Below are positions 24,701 to 39,700 of a stretch of 64,000 nucleotides of DNA, piece after piece; within the stretch, counting starts at the first letter, position 1, and every line of letters begins with the position of its first letter. This DNA comes from Lichenostomus cassidix. Lineage: Eukaryota > Chordata > Aves > Passeriformes > Meliphagidae. The position numbers were made by a program, and so were the translations under genes. The stretch lies in the NCBI GenBank assembly GCA_008360975.2, contig CM039193.1, forward strand, positions 9,600,501 to 9,664,500, given 5' to 3'. The notes below the pieces were generated by a model. That model was not told the DNA's origin. It was given only the letters and a program-made list of their open reading frames with translations, and made no database searches.

Positions 24701-27700
24701 CCACCTTCCTTCCCAGTTTTCTCTGAACTCTGTAGTTACATCCAGAGTACCTTCTGTTCCCACAGAGGTACAAGCTTTGTGCATCCAACTGCTGGAAAAG
24801 CTGAGTGAGCTGCAGTGCCCTTTCCTTATATCTTGACATGCCAATCATTCATGAATGCCTTTACACCCCAGGAAAGGTCCCATTGCCTTGAATCATTCAC
24901 AGTTAGGGTTGTGCTTACCTTTACTGCTGAATCAAACCCATTAGAGTCATCTCGGCTAGGAGACACTCTAGTGCAGGCTAGTGATCCAGAGTACCTCTTA
25001 AGGAAATAGATATGCTTTGGAGGGCAATTCAGCCCATCTATTTCAGACATCCTCCTTAGACTGCAATAAATAATTCCCCAGAGGTCCCACTGTTTCTCCA
25101 CCGACAGAACAAGCAGCCTAGAAAAGACATCTAACTTTCAGTGACTAAAGCAGGATGGCAGCTATCTAGGGCTGAGCATGCAACTCAGAGTGGAGATGAT
25201 TGCATTTGGGGCCTTCTGCTGGCAGCAGCACCTTCCCAGCTGAAAAGAACATTGTTGTGCTTTACTGGCACAACAGGAATAAAGCTCTTTCAACAAGGTA
25301 AATTTCTGAACAGTTTTTCTTTTGCTAGGCAGAGTATTGGCAAGGGTTACAGAAAAACCTGCAACCAGACCGGACAAGAGAAGCAGAGGCAGAGTCAAGG
25401 TCTGATTTCATCTAGGCAAACTGTTCTAGGGTTTCCACACAGATAGGCTGTATTTTCAAATAGTGTTTTTTCCTCTTTGCTGCTCTCCAGTGCTCCTTGA
25501 CTTTAGCAGTTATCTGTATTACACATGATGCTGGTTACTGCACTGTCACCCTGCTGCTCAGTACAAGAGTTCATACACTGATTCTTTCAGGTACTATGGG
25601 ATTGAAAGCTAATCTTCTGGCACAACAGTTTGTTCTCATTACAATATTTCCCTGTAGCAAATCTGCTCAGAGTAGAAACAACTAGAAAAGAGCCACCACA
25701 GAACACTACAGGATACAGGTGAGCTTATCTAGCTCACCCTCTGCCCTGCCTGCTGATCCGTGTTCTGTGATGATATTGTCAAAATGAGAAGAGAAGGTTG
25801 TGTGGAAGCAGTCTGTGCTGTCACCAAGTTCCAGTGGGAAGAACGCAAAAGAGCAGAAATGTTGGATATGTTTGGCACAGAAAGTTTAAGCAATTTCAAT
25901 CCTGTCCCACAGGGCATGGACCTAGGGAAAGGAGTAACCTGAGTGTTTAAGAGGAATCATGCTGACAATCATTAAAAGGATCAGGAAAGCTTCAAAAGCT
26001 CATGATGTCAGTGGGCAAGAGGTTAGAAAACAGAGGATGAAGTTCTCTGTGCTGGCAACTGATGCCTGTGTTTTGGGGAAGGAAAACTATCCAAAGGAAA
26101 AAATGAAATTAGGTATATTGCTGGAAATAGCAATATTTCCCAAACAGATGGGAGATGGAATCAGACATGGGAAGCCTGGCAAGATACTCAGGAAATGTTT
26201 AAGTGAGGCAGATTTGGGCTGTTTGCCACACTGGCTGGGTGCAAACTACCTTGATCCAGAGGTTGCACATCCTCTCTGTGCAACCATTAGTGCCTCTGTG
26301 CCCAAGACACTCCCTTACATGTTCTGCTGAAGTGTTAATGATGCAATTAATTTGGGCAGAGCACCCCATAACTCAGCTGTGGAGTCCAGAGGTACATCTG
26401 GCTGAGTTCTGATACATTTGTTCCCAAGGGAATAGGCATAGTCCCAGGCCTCCTGCATCTTCTGCAGCCATTATATGTATTTATGTGCCCAGATGTTGCA
26501 CAATCAAATGGAATTTAACAGTAAGTTGCACATAGGCTCATACCATCTTGGTGGGTACAGAAAAAAGCCCCAGGTAAATAAAGTGTGCCTCAAAAGAAAA
26601 GGAACCATAATAATTTAAAACCAAACATAAAAAGAATGTACCTTTCCCCAGAAGGCAATGCATTGGGAGAATTTTGTTATCACAAAAAAAATAGAAGTGT
26701 CACAGTTTGGGGACAAATAGACAAAAAACCAGGGTGACCACTTTTGATCAAAAAACTCGTAGTTTAGGAAAGGAATATAAAACAAAAGACAGCAAAACTC
26801 ACGAGTTACTTCTCTAGGAGTTATCGATTCTGCAGAAATTATTTCATTCTTTTAATGATTCCTTCACCATTCATTCTCTTTCACATCACATAACACAGCC
26901 ACTTACGTTTGCAGACCTCTGGAGAAGACAGGGGCTTCCCTCTGTCCCGGTAGAAGCCTGGTTTGCACCGCTGGCACCGATGTCCCTCGGTGTTGTGCTG
27001 GCAGTTGTCACAGACTCCCCCGCTGCGCTTCCCCGAGGCCAGCCAGACGCTCAGGTCGAAGTGGCAGCTCTCCGCGTGGTTGTGACAGCGACACCCTGGT
27101 GAGGACAGGACATTGTCCTTCAGGCTTTTATGACTGACACAGTAATCATGGCAGCATGTCCCAAACCAATCTGGCAGTATCTTAAACCCTTCTAGAACCT
27201 GGAATGTGAGGGGATGGAGCTGCATGAAAACCACAATTCTGGCTGGTGAATTCCACTCCCCAATAGCCCCAGTGGGACACCTGCAGAAAAAAGACCTGCA
27301 CACTGAAGTTCCCCATCAATGACCAGCAATTTATCCCCAGTTTCTGAAATGGCACCATTACTGCAAATCACAGTGAGGGAGCTTTGCCTGCTGGCATAGT
27401 GAGTGCTCATCCTGAGAGCCTGGGTCAGTAAACTCCCTTCCACTTACTTCTGCATTCATTTGGTGCCCCTGTTTTTCCATCTCCTGGCTTCCAAGGCTGG
27501 TCGTTGAACAGTGGAGCACATTTCTCACAGTGGTCCCCTGCTGTGTTGTGTCTGCACACACACTTCCCATGGACCTGTCAGGGAAAGGAGAGCACAGTCA
27601 AACAGGCACAGGTGGAGTTCCCAACAGCCTCGTGAGCAGGTGGGATTTCTGCACAATTCCCACACAGCTGCCTGACTCTCCTAGGAAACCCACAGAGCCT

Positions 27701-30700
27701 GGAGCTAAAACACGTAGGTCTCTCTCTTCATAGTTATTCCAATATCTGTTTACAATGCCTCAGAGAAAGGGATTTCACAAATTAATTATTTGAGGAAATA
27801 CTCAGGATAAGATGTGAAAGGGAAGGGTGGTACCATAAGTCAAGTTCTACATTTATCACACGAGCAGCTGCTATTATTTGATGTATTTTGCTTGCAAGGA
27901 GACACAAAATGCACAGAAATCAGGGACTAGACCCCTGTCCCTCCATGGGCTGTTGAGGATCCTGAGCTCAGTAACCACTGGACATCTCTGCCCCACTGCA
28001 CATCACACACACCCCAGAGCTTGAAACTTCATTTTGGCTGGGTTGTGAGTTGACTTTAATCCTTTAATCTCACAATTAATATGAGTTACATTTTTCCATG
28101 GTCATTCCTGAAAGTCTGGCTCTCCCTGCAGTCCCCCCTTCCCCACCTGGCAGAGCAGGTAGCTGGGGGTCAGGAGGAAAGCATTCAAAGTGCTGTGGAT
28201 GTTCTCCCCTGCCCCAAACTCATGTGCCTGCAGTAATTCATTCTCTGCTCCCCTGGTTTCTAACCCTGCCGAGCAGAATGTGGTGCAGCAAGCAGAGGGA
28301 GGGCAGCAGCTGATGCCATCGCCCCTCCATGGCCAGCTGGCAGGGTGGCTGCCTGCTCACGGAGCGCTGAGCACAGAGCTCAGTGTGTCTGTCAGCACCG
28401 GGGATGCGGCACGGAGCACAGGAAACTCAGCCACCTTCCATGCACTCAGTAAGGTGGCAAATGACAAAGGCAAAAATACTAATGCAACAGTGTTGTGCTT
28501 CTCCCTGTTTGGATCTGACATTTCAGGCTTTAAGTTCTCCCCTGTGGACATAAAGGCTGCTCTTCAGAAGCCAGAGAACAGAGAAAAGGTAAAGTGAACC
28601 TGAGCCAGAACTATAGATTTGAATGTCTCCAAACTTCAGGCTAAGTTATTGGCACTGCAGGCAAGAATAAGAGGACAGTTTGTCCCCAAAATCAATTAAA
28701 ATCAAAGTAGAATTCAGAAAGAAAACAGACTAACTTCATTCTGAAATGGGTCAGAACAAAATCCTGGATCTCTTCACCTCTTAGGAAATACTTCTTGAAA
28801 TGTATTTCTATGCAAAATCTGTAAGTTGCCCATTTGGTTTTTTAGAAATATATACAAAAGCTGTGCATTCACTAAATTAAAAAAAAAAATACATTAAAAA
28901 TGCTGAGACTGTACAGTTGGGGAATGGCACAATTAAACCATGTAATCTTGTTTTAGCCTTGAATGACATGATCAAATATTCATTATTCCACAGGACCCTG
29001 CACTTACAGTGCACAGCACAGATGGTGTGAACGCTCATGAACAATTATTAAAAAAAAAAGCAACAGGAAAATTCAGTGAGGAAAGGAAAAGTCCAGTTAC
29101 TCTTTAGAAAGTAGACGTGTTAGTTTGCTCATTGCCCACTGGTTTGTTGCGAACTCTGGTTCACAGATGTTTGTAGTTTGGGTCATGTTGTGAGCAGGAC
29201 AGAGGCAGAGAAGAAGCTTCCTACCTGTGATCCCTGCTGTGGAAGTTACCAAATACATGTGGAAGGATGAATGGTTTACACAAAGGGGTTGAAAAGCCAT
29301 GCAGTCAGCCAGCAGGAGAGCCACTGGGCAGGCAGAGGGAAACAGGGAAGCTGGCATAGAACTTCTTTTAGAAAGATTAGATTTGGTAACTAAATGTTTT
29401 TGCACAGATATAAGAACAAGGCAAAGAGAATTGATTAGTATTGGTGCAAATGTAAAGGAACATGAAGGAGAAAGTAGTTTGCCATGTGTTGTCTGTGCAT
29501 GGGTCTCAAGGAATATTTTTTTCCATGGAGAGTAATCTCAGGTAGCATTCTTTGGTGAAACAGCTACAGAAGAGAGTACAGCATGAGGTGACAATGAACT
29601 ACAGAAAGGATTTGGATAGGAGAAGAGAGCAGAGATGAACAGCTCACACTGAATACACAAGAAAAGTGATTAATTCTGTAAGTGGCCATCACAGAAAGAC
29701 TGGTTAAAGACTGCAGGAAAAGCTGAGCTGTGGAAGAGACCTGTTATATTTAAGTGTGAGCTGAAATAAGGGTAGGTGAGGTGGCTGTGAGTAATGAAAC
29801 AATTTGTTCTGTTAGAGAGGAAGAGATAGGGGAGGCAACAGAGACTAAAGTCCAGGAAGGAGCAAGAATGAAATACAGGAAACTGTGAGATAAAATAGGA
29901 AATGGGATATCTGCTTAGGGAGAGAAGAATGTGAGAGTCACATTCAACAGCAGCACAAGGAGAGCAGGTGTGTCCCTAAGTTGTTATTCACTGCTGAAAT
30001 GAGTCTGCATTTCTCTCACAAAACTGTAACCAAAAAACTAGGAAATTATAGTCTCTATGAAATGCAAGATCTCAGGATGCACTGTATCTTATTGGAACAC
30101 AAATATCACCATGCCAAGGAAGAGAAGATAACCAGACAAGTCCAGAGCCAGGGTAACTATGCTGACACTTTTCTATGTCCCAGAAAGCAGGAACAGATTT
30201 ACATGGAGGTAATGATGATTAATAAGGAGAGGACTGTCAGGAAGCAGCAAGGACCAGCTGCTCTTTAAGGGCTGAAGAGCTACACGTTGAGGTTTTCCAC
30301 AGCACAGGCTGGACCCTTACTGAGGGGACACCACCCCAAACACTGCAGGCAGAGCAGGGAGTTGGCATCACAGCCCAGAAACAAAGAGAGAAGGGACTGG
30401 GATAATTCAGGAGCAGCAAGAAGCAGGCCAAGAAGGACACAACATGTATGTAAAGTCCATTCAGAGGCCAGAATGAGAGACAGGCTACTGCACATGCAGG
30501 GGAAGGGGGCAGAAGGTCCATTATGAGGGAAGGTACAAACCCACAGAGAGTCCCCACATTCATCCAGAGGCAGGGATGCAAACAGGAACGAGCAGAGCAG
30601 AGCTTAAACAGACAATAAGAGCCCTGGGCTGAGCTTAAATAGACTCCCCAGGCCAATGGACAGAGAGCACAGGTAAGACTCCCAGGTGGGGCTGGTCAGG

Positions 30701-33700
30701 ACTGTTAAAATTCTATTAGTGCCTTCAGGACACTAATAATAACACTTTGCCAGTGGATTCATGTCATTGGAAGCTTTAGGACATCTTGCTACAAGGAGGC
30801 ACCTGAGGTAAAAAATATACTTCAAATTTCTGGATTTGGAGCTGGCAATGGAGGTGGAGGAAGCTTGAAAACAAGGTGTGAGCAACAGAGGCAAGATTCA
30901 TGGCACCAGTTAGGAAATCAGACAGTTTTTAGCTAAAGCCTGAGTAGTCATAAACTACTGATTTATATGAATGAATGTAAGTGAATTCATACAGCAGATG
31001 AAAAATTGAGATCCAGGGGATTTCTGTCTCACCTCTATATTTCACTTTATCCTTTGTTCCATGGATAACACTTGACATTTCCTGATCCTTAGATAAAAAA
31101 GTATTTAGGCCTGTATGGACTTCTCCACTGTGCTCATTGCTGCAATGTTTGAGTACTTACGAAACATTGTGAAAATTAGTTTCATGACACCTCCCTTCAT
31201 CTGCTTTTCCTCATTACTCTGATAACTGTATTGTCTCAGAGGCTCTTTCCCATTCATAGTATTGAGAATTCAGTTGCTCTGACACATTTTTTTGGAACTG
31301 GATAGTGTCTTCCAAAGTTATTGTGGGGAATGGATCTGAGAAAAAGATGCAGAGAGGTAGGCAGATTGTGTGATTGTATAAACATCCCCGTTTCATAACA
31401 CCAGTCTGATGTCCCCTGTGCATCACCTGGAATAGTTGGCATCCTTGCAGTCCTGCTCTCCTCAGCTGGGGTTGCTCCTGTCACTAACTCAGGCTATCAG
31501 CTTTGAAAGATGAAAACTGTTGCTTTAAATGCTGATATTCTGGCTTCATCATGCTTCAAGTTTTCTAATAAATATTGCAAAGGGTAGATGTTTATAAACT
31601 GACATTCTTTAATTTAGAGGATATTATTAGTCCAGAAAAGGAACACAAATATTTTTCTGTATCACCACCATATTGGCTTTAGTGGCAAAGTGAAAGTGAG
31701 TTGTACTTTTGTATTTTGGTATAGCAGCTGTGTTCTCGGACTGTGGCTTCAGGATGTAAATTTTTTTTGGAATAATCTCAATTTGAGACATTTCCTTACT
31801 ATTTCTTTCTATTCTATCAACTACATCATACCCTGAGTTATTTAAATTGGCCTGTAAAACAAAACCATTTTTGGAAAAAAGCTAAACTGAGGGTTTTTTC
31901 CCTTGGCACTAGTATTTTTAATCTGGATTAATTCCCTCATCTGTCTCACAGTACAGTCATGCTGTTACAAGTCTGGAATTGCTGCCAAAGGCTTTGATTT
32001 GTACACCTGCCACCTGAGCAGCTTTGAATCAGGACACAGAGGAGGTTATAGCTTTGTGGATTTTAATGCCAGGATGCTCAGTTCTAATCATTTAGCTTGA
32101 CTTGCTATACTAAACCATGAGTTTCATCCAGTAGTTCTTCCACAGAGCTCTGCAACCTCTGGTGGATTTATAGCACACAGTGTACAACTATATTCTGTTT
32201 CCATAAAACAGTTCCAAGAAATTACATGATGCTTAGCCACCTTTGACTGTACAAAGCTGCTTCACCTGAATTCTGATCCACAGCTGAGAAAGTGAGTGAA
32301 ATTTTTTCACTTCTTTATCCTGCAGTTTTTAAATTTTTCTAAATTCTGTTCAGCTTTGTATAATTCCTGAATCTCTTGCTTTCTCTCTTCCCATTTAGTT
32401 TCTTTACCTTTTGTCCTTTCAGTAAATGTGGTTGTTGCTCTTTCTCCTGGGTTACTCTCAGTCCATTTGGGGGCTTTTTCCCTAGTGAATGAAGGTTAAA
32501 TTTGGAAGTCTTCCTGGTCAGAGCAACTGTTGCTGATTCAGAGAAAATGTTTGCCTTTGGACTCTTTATTCACTTTTTGCCAGAGAAATTTGGTATACAG
32601 CAGTTTGCAGTGACATCAGAGGCTACCCCTTACCTGCTTGTAGTAAAGTTGACTCTTCCTGGGTCATTTTATGTGGTTAAATGAAGGAGTGTCTGCTATT
32701 CTGCTTTGTTTTCCTTTCTGTTCAAATGGGCTCTGTGGTCTCTTCAAGTGAAAAGACATATCCATGCAGATTTAAAAGAAATTCTTCAATATCAGGTACA
32801 AAGCTGATGGTTCATGTGAGGGAATATCACTCAGCCTGCAGTATTTTCAAGACACAACTCCACCCTCTGCCTGAATTCCCCTCCCTCAGTCTCCACACAC
32901 ACCTGGCTGTGCCTCAGTCCATATTTCGTTCTGCTTTCTTATTGTTTGCCTTCTGAATTCTACCTTGATTTTTATTGACTTTGGGGGCAAACTGTCCTCT
33001 TATTTTTGCCTTCAGTGCCAATAACTCCATTATCAGTCTGTAACAAACTGGACAGAGCTGCCAGGCTGAAATGCAGGGTCTGAGTTACAGCAGGTCACCA
33101 GCTCTTGGTGAGTGCCTTAGGAATGGAGGAAGCAGAAAGGGGAATGGAACTTGGTATTTTAAGAAGTGAATGCCTGAATCACAGCGTAATGAGTAAATAC
33201 CACTGTTCAAATCTCCTGAAAGTGAATGGCACTTCTTGCATCTCTGAGTTCTGGGCACAGCTGGAATCAGATAATGTGAAAACTTAGCTGGGGATTATGC
33301 ATAGAACTACACAAGATATCTGAAGAGGAGGTAGATGATATTTGCAAGGGTTATGGCAGCCTGGTCACCTAGAAAATTGATGGGAAAAAGCAAGTTTTAT
33401 CTTACGTAACCTCCATTATGCCAAACAAAGAATCCTACTTAGAACCAGATCCTGCTCCCTTTGAAGTAAGTGGAAAACTTTCCATTTGCTTCATTGTGGA
33501 GGATCAGACTCACAGGGAGTCTAGTTTGTCTCTGTAAACAGGATAAAGAAGCAAAAGAAACATCCGAGGCCACTTGTAACAATTTCCTGGCAGTGTAGGT
33601 ACCAATAATTAACAAGCTAAAGAGAAAACATTTTAATCCACATTTGCTTTCCTCTTTCCATACTTACTTCTCATGGGCTAGTAAGAGAATTGTGAAATGT

Positions 33701-36700
33701 TTGGCAAACAAAAAGGACTTTGGTCTAGATTCTGTGTTCTGTCCATATGCACTTTCTGCTCTGTAAACTTTGTTCTGGAGGCACCTCTGGACTCAGCTGA
33801 GATGGGTCATTGAAGCAGATCCTAAACCTGAGAGCTCTGCAGAGGCACACATGACTTTGTACATCCTGCAGTGTCAATACCTTGGACAGGAACTGTTGTA
33901 AGAGTTTGAAAAATGCAGGCTGTGATACACAGAAAGGATAATTTTGCCCTTAGCTATCATGAGAAGCTATTGAGGTTGGGTGAGGAATGACATCTCTGTG
34001 TCTCTTTTTTTTCTTTTTTTTCAGTCTGAGGAAAGCTAAATAGAAACCAAGAAAACATCACTGTCAATAGCAACAAACCCCAGATTCAAGATATGTATGT
34101 CCTGAGGCTTCTTGACTATTTACACTTTCCATCTTCATGTCTTAAAGTTTTCCTCCTTTCCAACATGATATTCTCAGTAGTTCGTAAGGGAAATGTCATC
34201 TAGATAAATTCTGTTGAGGTGGGTGCATGGCTTGTTTTAAAAAAATATAAAAGGCCCACAGAGAGAGTAATTATTAATGTTTTGCTGCCAAAATAAGAAG
34301 TCCGAGAATATTTTCATTGGATACTATTGGCCTATTTTGAATCTCCCTGTATTTTCACAAACTTATGACCAGAGGAAATATGCATGAAACTATGTAGGAT
34401 TTCAAGCTATGAGGAATGATACACCATTTGGATGTTGGGTTTACAATCTGCAGGGTTTTTTTACCCATTTGTTGCTGTGACACTGTGGCATCTGTGACAT
34501 TGCTTCTCACAGAGCTGATTTCTTACTGGCACTCTCACTGGAGAAGCCAGAAGCTGAATGGGTTACCATGACTGAAGAGACATATCCACAGATAAATTGA
34601 TCACTGACAGATCATCTAATAGCCATAGATCATCCAGTCCCTCCAAAATGGTCTTGAAAAGTGTTGGTTCAAAAGTATCACTAAATTTGCTTTAATTTTC
34701 TCCATTATTTAGCCTCCACATAGTATCAGTTTAGCAGTGCTAAGAGTATTACAAATGGAAGGGATTTCTGTCAGAGTAAGAATAGCAGACTTACAAGTTA
34801 ACACAAAAATGTTTTTTATAAGACCTAAGTGCAGAATGAGCTCAGATTTTGGGCCCATCCCATGTCAAACAATTACAGTTGTTTTCTACATGAAATTGGT
34901 TTTGTTTTCGTTAACTACAGAAGATAAATACATCATGGGAGACCTATGAACAATTAAGAGGCTGAAACTCATATTACTTAAGATTTTCTGTGGAGGTCTT
35001 TATTTTTTGCATCATTTTATTTAATTACCTAACAGCAGCTAAGGAAACATAAAGCTGCTCTGCCTTCAGTCTGTGACATCATCCACACCAGTCACATTAA
35101 AAACTGTGTGTCTTGGGACTTGCTCTGCCCATGTGTACCTCAAGTATTAGATGTGGCCAGTGGATGGAATCAGATGATTTCTGGATGTGCAGATCTGTTT
35201 GTAACAGATCTCCTCCACACCCTGTTTTATGTGGGTCACCCTTACCATGTGACTGAAAGCAGAGCACCTTCCCTCTGCCAGGAAATTGCAAAATGGCAAA
35301 GATTTATTTTGCAGTGTAATTTGGCTGATAGGAAGTATATCATTGGTGTTCAATCCTCAACAACAAAGGCCTTTTCCTCCTGCTGGTAGGCAAAGACATT
35401 ACTGTATTGCAAGCCAAAAAGTTATACACTCATATAAACTTCCTCATGCTGACTGTGTAAACCAAACCCTGAGATCTGGACCTATGTGAACTCTCCCCTC
35501 ACCACTAAGATATCATCATTGGTAAGTTTCAGGCCAAATATAAAAGGATCCAGAGATCTGGATCTTCCAGGAGTGAGTTATCCCTTGTATTTGAGAGACT
35601 TAGGTTGTAACATCTGAAGCACAGGAAAGAGGAGTGCAGTAGCATGATCCCCTTTACTCAAGCCTTGTGTGACCTGGGAGTAGAATTTTTAATTTTTATC
35701 ACCTAAGGTTTCACGGTTGTCTGGTTAGTACGAAAAATAGAACCTAAGGAAGGATATGGTGAGAACCTTCCAATCATATCTGCAGAAGGAGGATCAACTG
35801 CTCACTTTGATCATTGGGGACAAGAAGGAATCACTGAATTTGCAGCAGAGATTATTTAGGCAGGCATTACAGAAACACTTTCAAAATGTTAAAATCAGAA
35901 CAGCTGCTGAAGGTTTGAATGTCCTTCACCAGGAAAATCTCATTCAACAAGCATTCACTAGTGAAAGGTTTAGGTGTGCTTGATAATACCTTTATGTATT
36001 ATACCTCTATTTATACACAAACCAGCCCACTTGTGGTCTTTTCCAGGCCTCCTCTAGGATTCTGGAGACAGTTAAAACTATGGAAGGCTTTCCTTATTTT
36101 TTTCACAGCTGTGTTTGAATTCTTGCTTAGGAAAAGACTTGCTAATATCTGTGCGAATCATGTGCTACATCCACCCTCTGTCTCCTGGGACATGAGTCAC
36201 TCATGAAGTGCATTTCATCAAAACTATTTCACCTTCTGCCCCGTGAAGTCATTGATGGCACAAAAAGATTCTATTCCCTTGTGACCAGTGGGAAAAAATA
36301 TCCAGTCATAGTTTACAGTGGTTATGCCAGTAACACACACAAGGTTGTGTTTTCCTTTTCTGATGGGCAGAATGTTTATTTTTCTACCAGCTGTATTCAT
36401 TTAGTGTGTTATTCATCTATTTGGTTTCACTATGAGTATATTTAACAGTTTGCAGTAAGGACGATGCACTCTTTAAACAGCTTTTCTCCACACAGTTATG
36501 ATTTAAGTGAGCCTATACTATTTGAATCTGATTGTATCACATAATGTAGCTGAATCTTGGATTTATACCACAGATGGAACAGATTCAAAAATTATTTGAA
36601 AGTCATGCAGTCCTAATTATCTTACACTATCTACCTCTGAACCTAGAAGAGTTGAAAGGAAGACAATGAATACACATTCCAAAATAACATAAACCAAAAT

Positions 36701-39700
36701 GTAAAGTGTTACTGTATATCTAAAGGGATAGAAATTAGCTTAGGATATTTTTCTTGAGTCTTTTATGTTAGAGTGCACCAGGGACTAGAGTTCTAAGGGT
36801 TATTTGGGTTTTCAAAACCCTATACAGAGACAGAGCCTTCTGGATCCAGGGGAGATATTGACTGGTTTAAAATGGCTGGAATTCCACCTCTGATGTATGT
36901 ACCTGGATATTTGATTAGATTAAATCTCCCTGTGATTGTTATTACAGTTCTCTACATAATGCCTGCAGCTAAAATCAAAAAGGAGTCATCAGTCATTCCC
37001 TCTGAGTTTCCAAGTCTGAGTGTGCATTCAAACACAATTCCTCTTGTGCACATCCAGAGTCAAATGCAGATAAAACACTGAACAGGAAAGGGCTACTCCA
37101 AGTACTACAGAATAATTTTACTGCAAGGTTTGGCTTTTTTAAGAAAAATATTCTAACTTATTTAAAGATGCATGGAAAAAAGAGTGGGGGAGTGGAAATT
37201 ATTTTCACATCCTGAACACTGCTGTCTATGTAGTGAAAGTAACAAGAACACAGAAGGTTGAAAACCTAAAAGTGAAGGCTGAAACCCTAAGTGGAACAGA
37301 ACTGCTCATGTCTCACAAACTCAGAAAATCTGAAATTTGAGATCTGATGCTGAAATTCTGTTCAGGGCAGACTTTGCATCAAAGATATTAGTTCAGTTCT
37401 GTGCAGGCATAAAAGTAGGAGATTTGATTCACTCTATTTGGGGTTGGTTCTCTGTTCCAATTTCAAAGGCCCCTTTCAATTTATAGCTATCCTGAGGTCC
37501 AGAATTTATAGCAATGCAATTATTATATATGAAACTCCAGAAAGGAGTATAGGAAATATTTTCCCAGTGTGACGTAGGTTTCACTAATGTGGATTGACAG
37601 TGGTACCCTTTTTTTGGATAGGTTAGGGAGGCTGGGACAGGATCACACGCAAAATATACATTTGGGCTGAGGCAGCAGAAGCAAGTAGCATGTCTAGTAA
37701 GCTGGTAAACATCTGGAACTCACCATGTTCTCCATGACTCCTGTCCTGTTGGCAAGCTCACATTCCTCTGCATGCCCATTGCAAAAGCAGCTTCCCCGGA
37801 TGATCAGGTCATAAATAGCATAGTGGGCGAATCTCTGGGGTTTCTCTACCAATCCTGAGCCATGGCATGGACATTCCTGCCTTTTTAACAAAAGGAGGCG
37901 CAGGTTGGTGAGTTTAAGGAGATCCTGAGCTTCAGGACTGTAAGGGTCTTCAATCTTGTTAGCTGGACTTAAGGCACGATAAATCACCTGAAAGAGAGAA
38001 GATTCACATCCCAGAACAGATATAGGACTCTGCATGCACAGCAAATATCCCAAGAAAATGTTCCTATTTAGGAAGAATAGTTCCTTTTTAGGAAAAGGAA
38101 ATATTTTCTATTTAGAAGACTCTGCATAAGCAGTAGTGGGGCTGTGACTGATGCCAGAGCATCACATCTGAGTTACCACAGCTGGCCAAGCCACAGCAAG
38201 TGACTGTGTCCCTGCTTCCATCCCATCTCAGGTGTGAGATGGCAAATGCCTTATAAATGCTTTAAACATCTCTCCCTGGGGTTACTGAGCTCTGTCACTT
38301 CTTGCAGTTCAGCCAATATGTCAAGGGACAGTTAATTCCTTGTCTTTTTGAGCCAAGTGACAACAATGTCACTCAGAGAAATCCAAGGTTTATTGGCATA
38401 AATGCAGTGTTAATGCCATCCAAATTTCTGAAAGCATTTTAGGACCATTTTTCTTTCTTCCTAGTGAACTGATCAATATAAATATGTGCAGCATGTAAAA
38501 TACTTTTGCCTCTTTTTTGCTGGCAGAAGCCAAAAACGAGCTTGTGGTACATGCCTAGGAGATAGGTCTCTTGTATGTTGATAGCACATGGGGAGAAAAA
38601 TCCCCTTAATGTGCAAAATCAGCTGCCAGCCTTTGCACAGAGCACAGCAAAGGCAGTGATGCCTCTCTAACCTCTCCACAGTGTTTTCTATTTGGTTAGC
38701 TCTGTTCTTTTTTTTTTTTTTTTAAATTTTCTTCCTTTATATTGTCAGCTTCTTTCAAAGCTGCAAACAGCCCTGCTTGGTGAGATCAGAGATGCCCATA
38801 TTTTCCCTGTTTGACAGAGCTGTGGGCAGATTGCCCAGGCTGTGCAGTGCAGGTGCCTACATTCCCCTGACCAAAGAAGCCATGACAAAATAGCCCAAGC
38901 CTTTCCACCCCAATGTCTACATTCCCCTGGTCAATGGAACCATAAGCAAATGGCTCATTCTGTTTTGTCCAGGTGCCCAGCATTCCCCTTACTGATGGAT
39001 TCACAGGACAAAGACCAAATCTGTTCAGTTCCCCTAAGCCAGGATGGTCTGATCTTTTAGTGGAAACCATTATATGAATCCTCTCTTTTTCCCAGTACCC
39101 TGTGGACCACACAGAGGTGGAGTGGCTTCTGAGAGTCCTGAGCACCTGGTTGTGTACAGACATGTGGTTAATTAAACTAAGACCAAGGCAGGGAACTGGG
39201 TGGGATAGTACTGTAGAGTCTGCTGAGCTCAGACATCTCAAAGAATGGTTAAAAGTCCCTGTGAAACTGTTCAAATTGGCATAAACCAGAGGAATCGAGG
39301 GTAAAGCAGTCTGTGCAGCCACTGGTTTTTATAAGCTGTATTTTCACACTTAGCATTCTCATCTGTAGCTTCTCTAATATACACGCTTAGTAAAAATGAT
39401 ATCTCCTTTCAGATGGGTCTCTTGAGAATACCCACCAGATGAATGGCTTGAGAACATAAATGCTAGAGGCATTTTTCTCCAGAAAATAGGCATCTGAAAG
39501 GTAATTGATATAGCATTGATTTCTGCAAGATCTGCTCTGGTCCTGCCAGTGACCTCCTTACACAAGGCTGGGCAAGAGGCCTCGTGTCTCTGTGCCAGAG
39601 ATCCCAGCTGTGAACAGCTATGGGACTCCTCACAGGAGACAGAGAGGAAGGGTGAATGAGGTGAAGAACAACAGTTTTTACTGGGACTCTCTGAAAAAGA

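Noticed and set aside
25959..26330. 123-codon plus-strand open frame in netrin-4-like intron 5.
   Set aside because: Antisense to the gene and no recognisable family; consistent with chance length in 7.7 kb of intron.
28190..28597. 135-codon plus-strand open frame in netrin-4-like intron 3.
   Set aside because: No recognisable domain and antisense to the surrounding gene; GC-richer local sequence explains the lack of stops.
30237..30656. 139-codon minus-strand open frame rich in Leu, Cys and Ser.
   Set aside because: It is the complement of a purine-rich block, which naturally reads as hydrophobic, stop-poor sequence; no family recognised.
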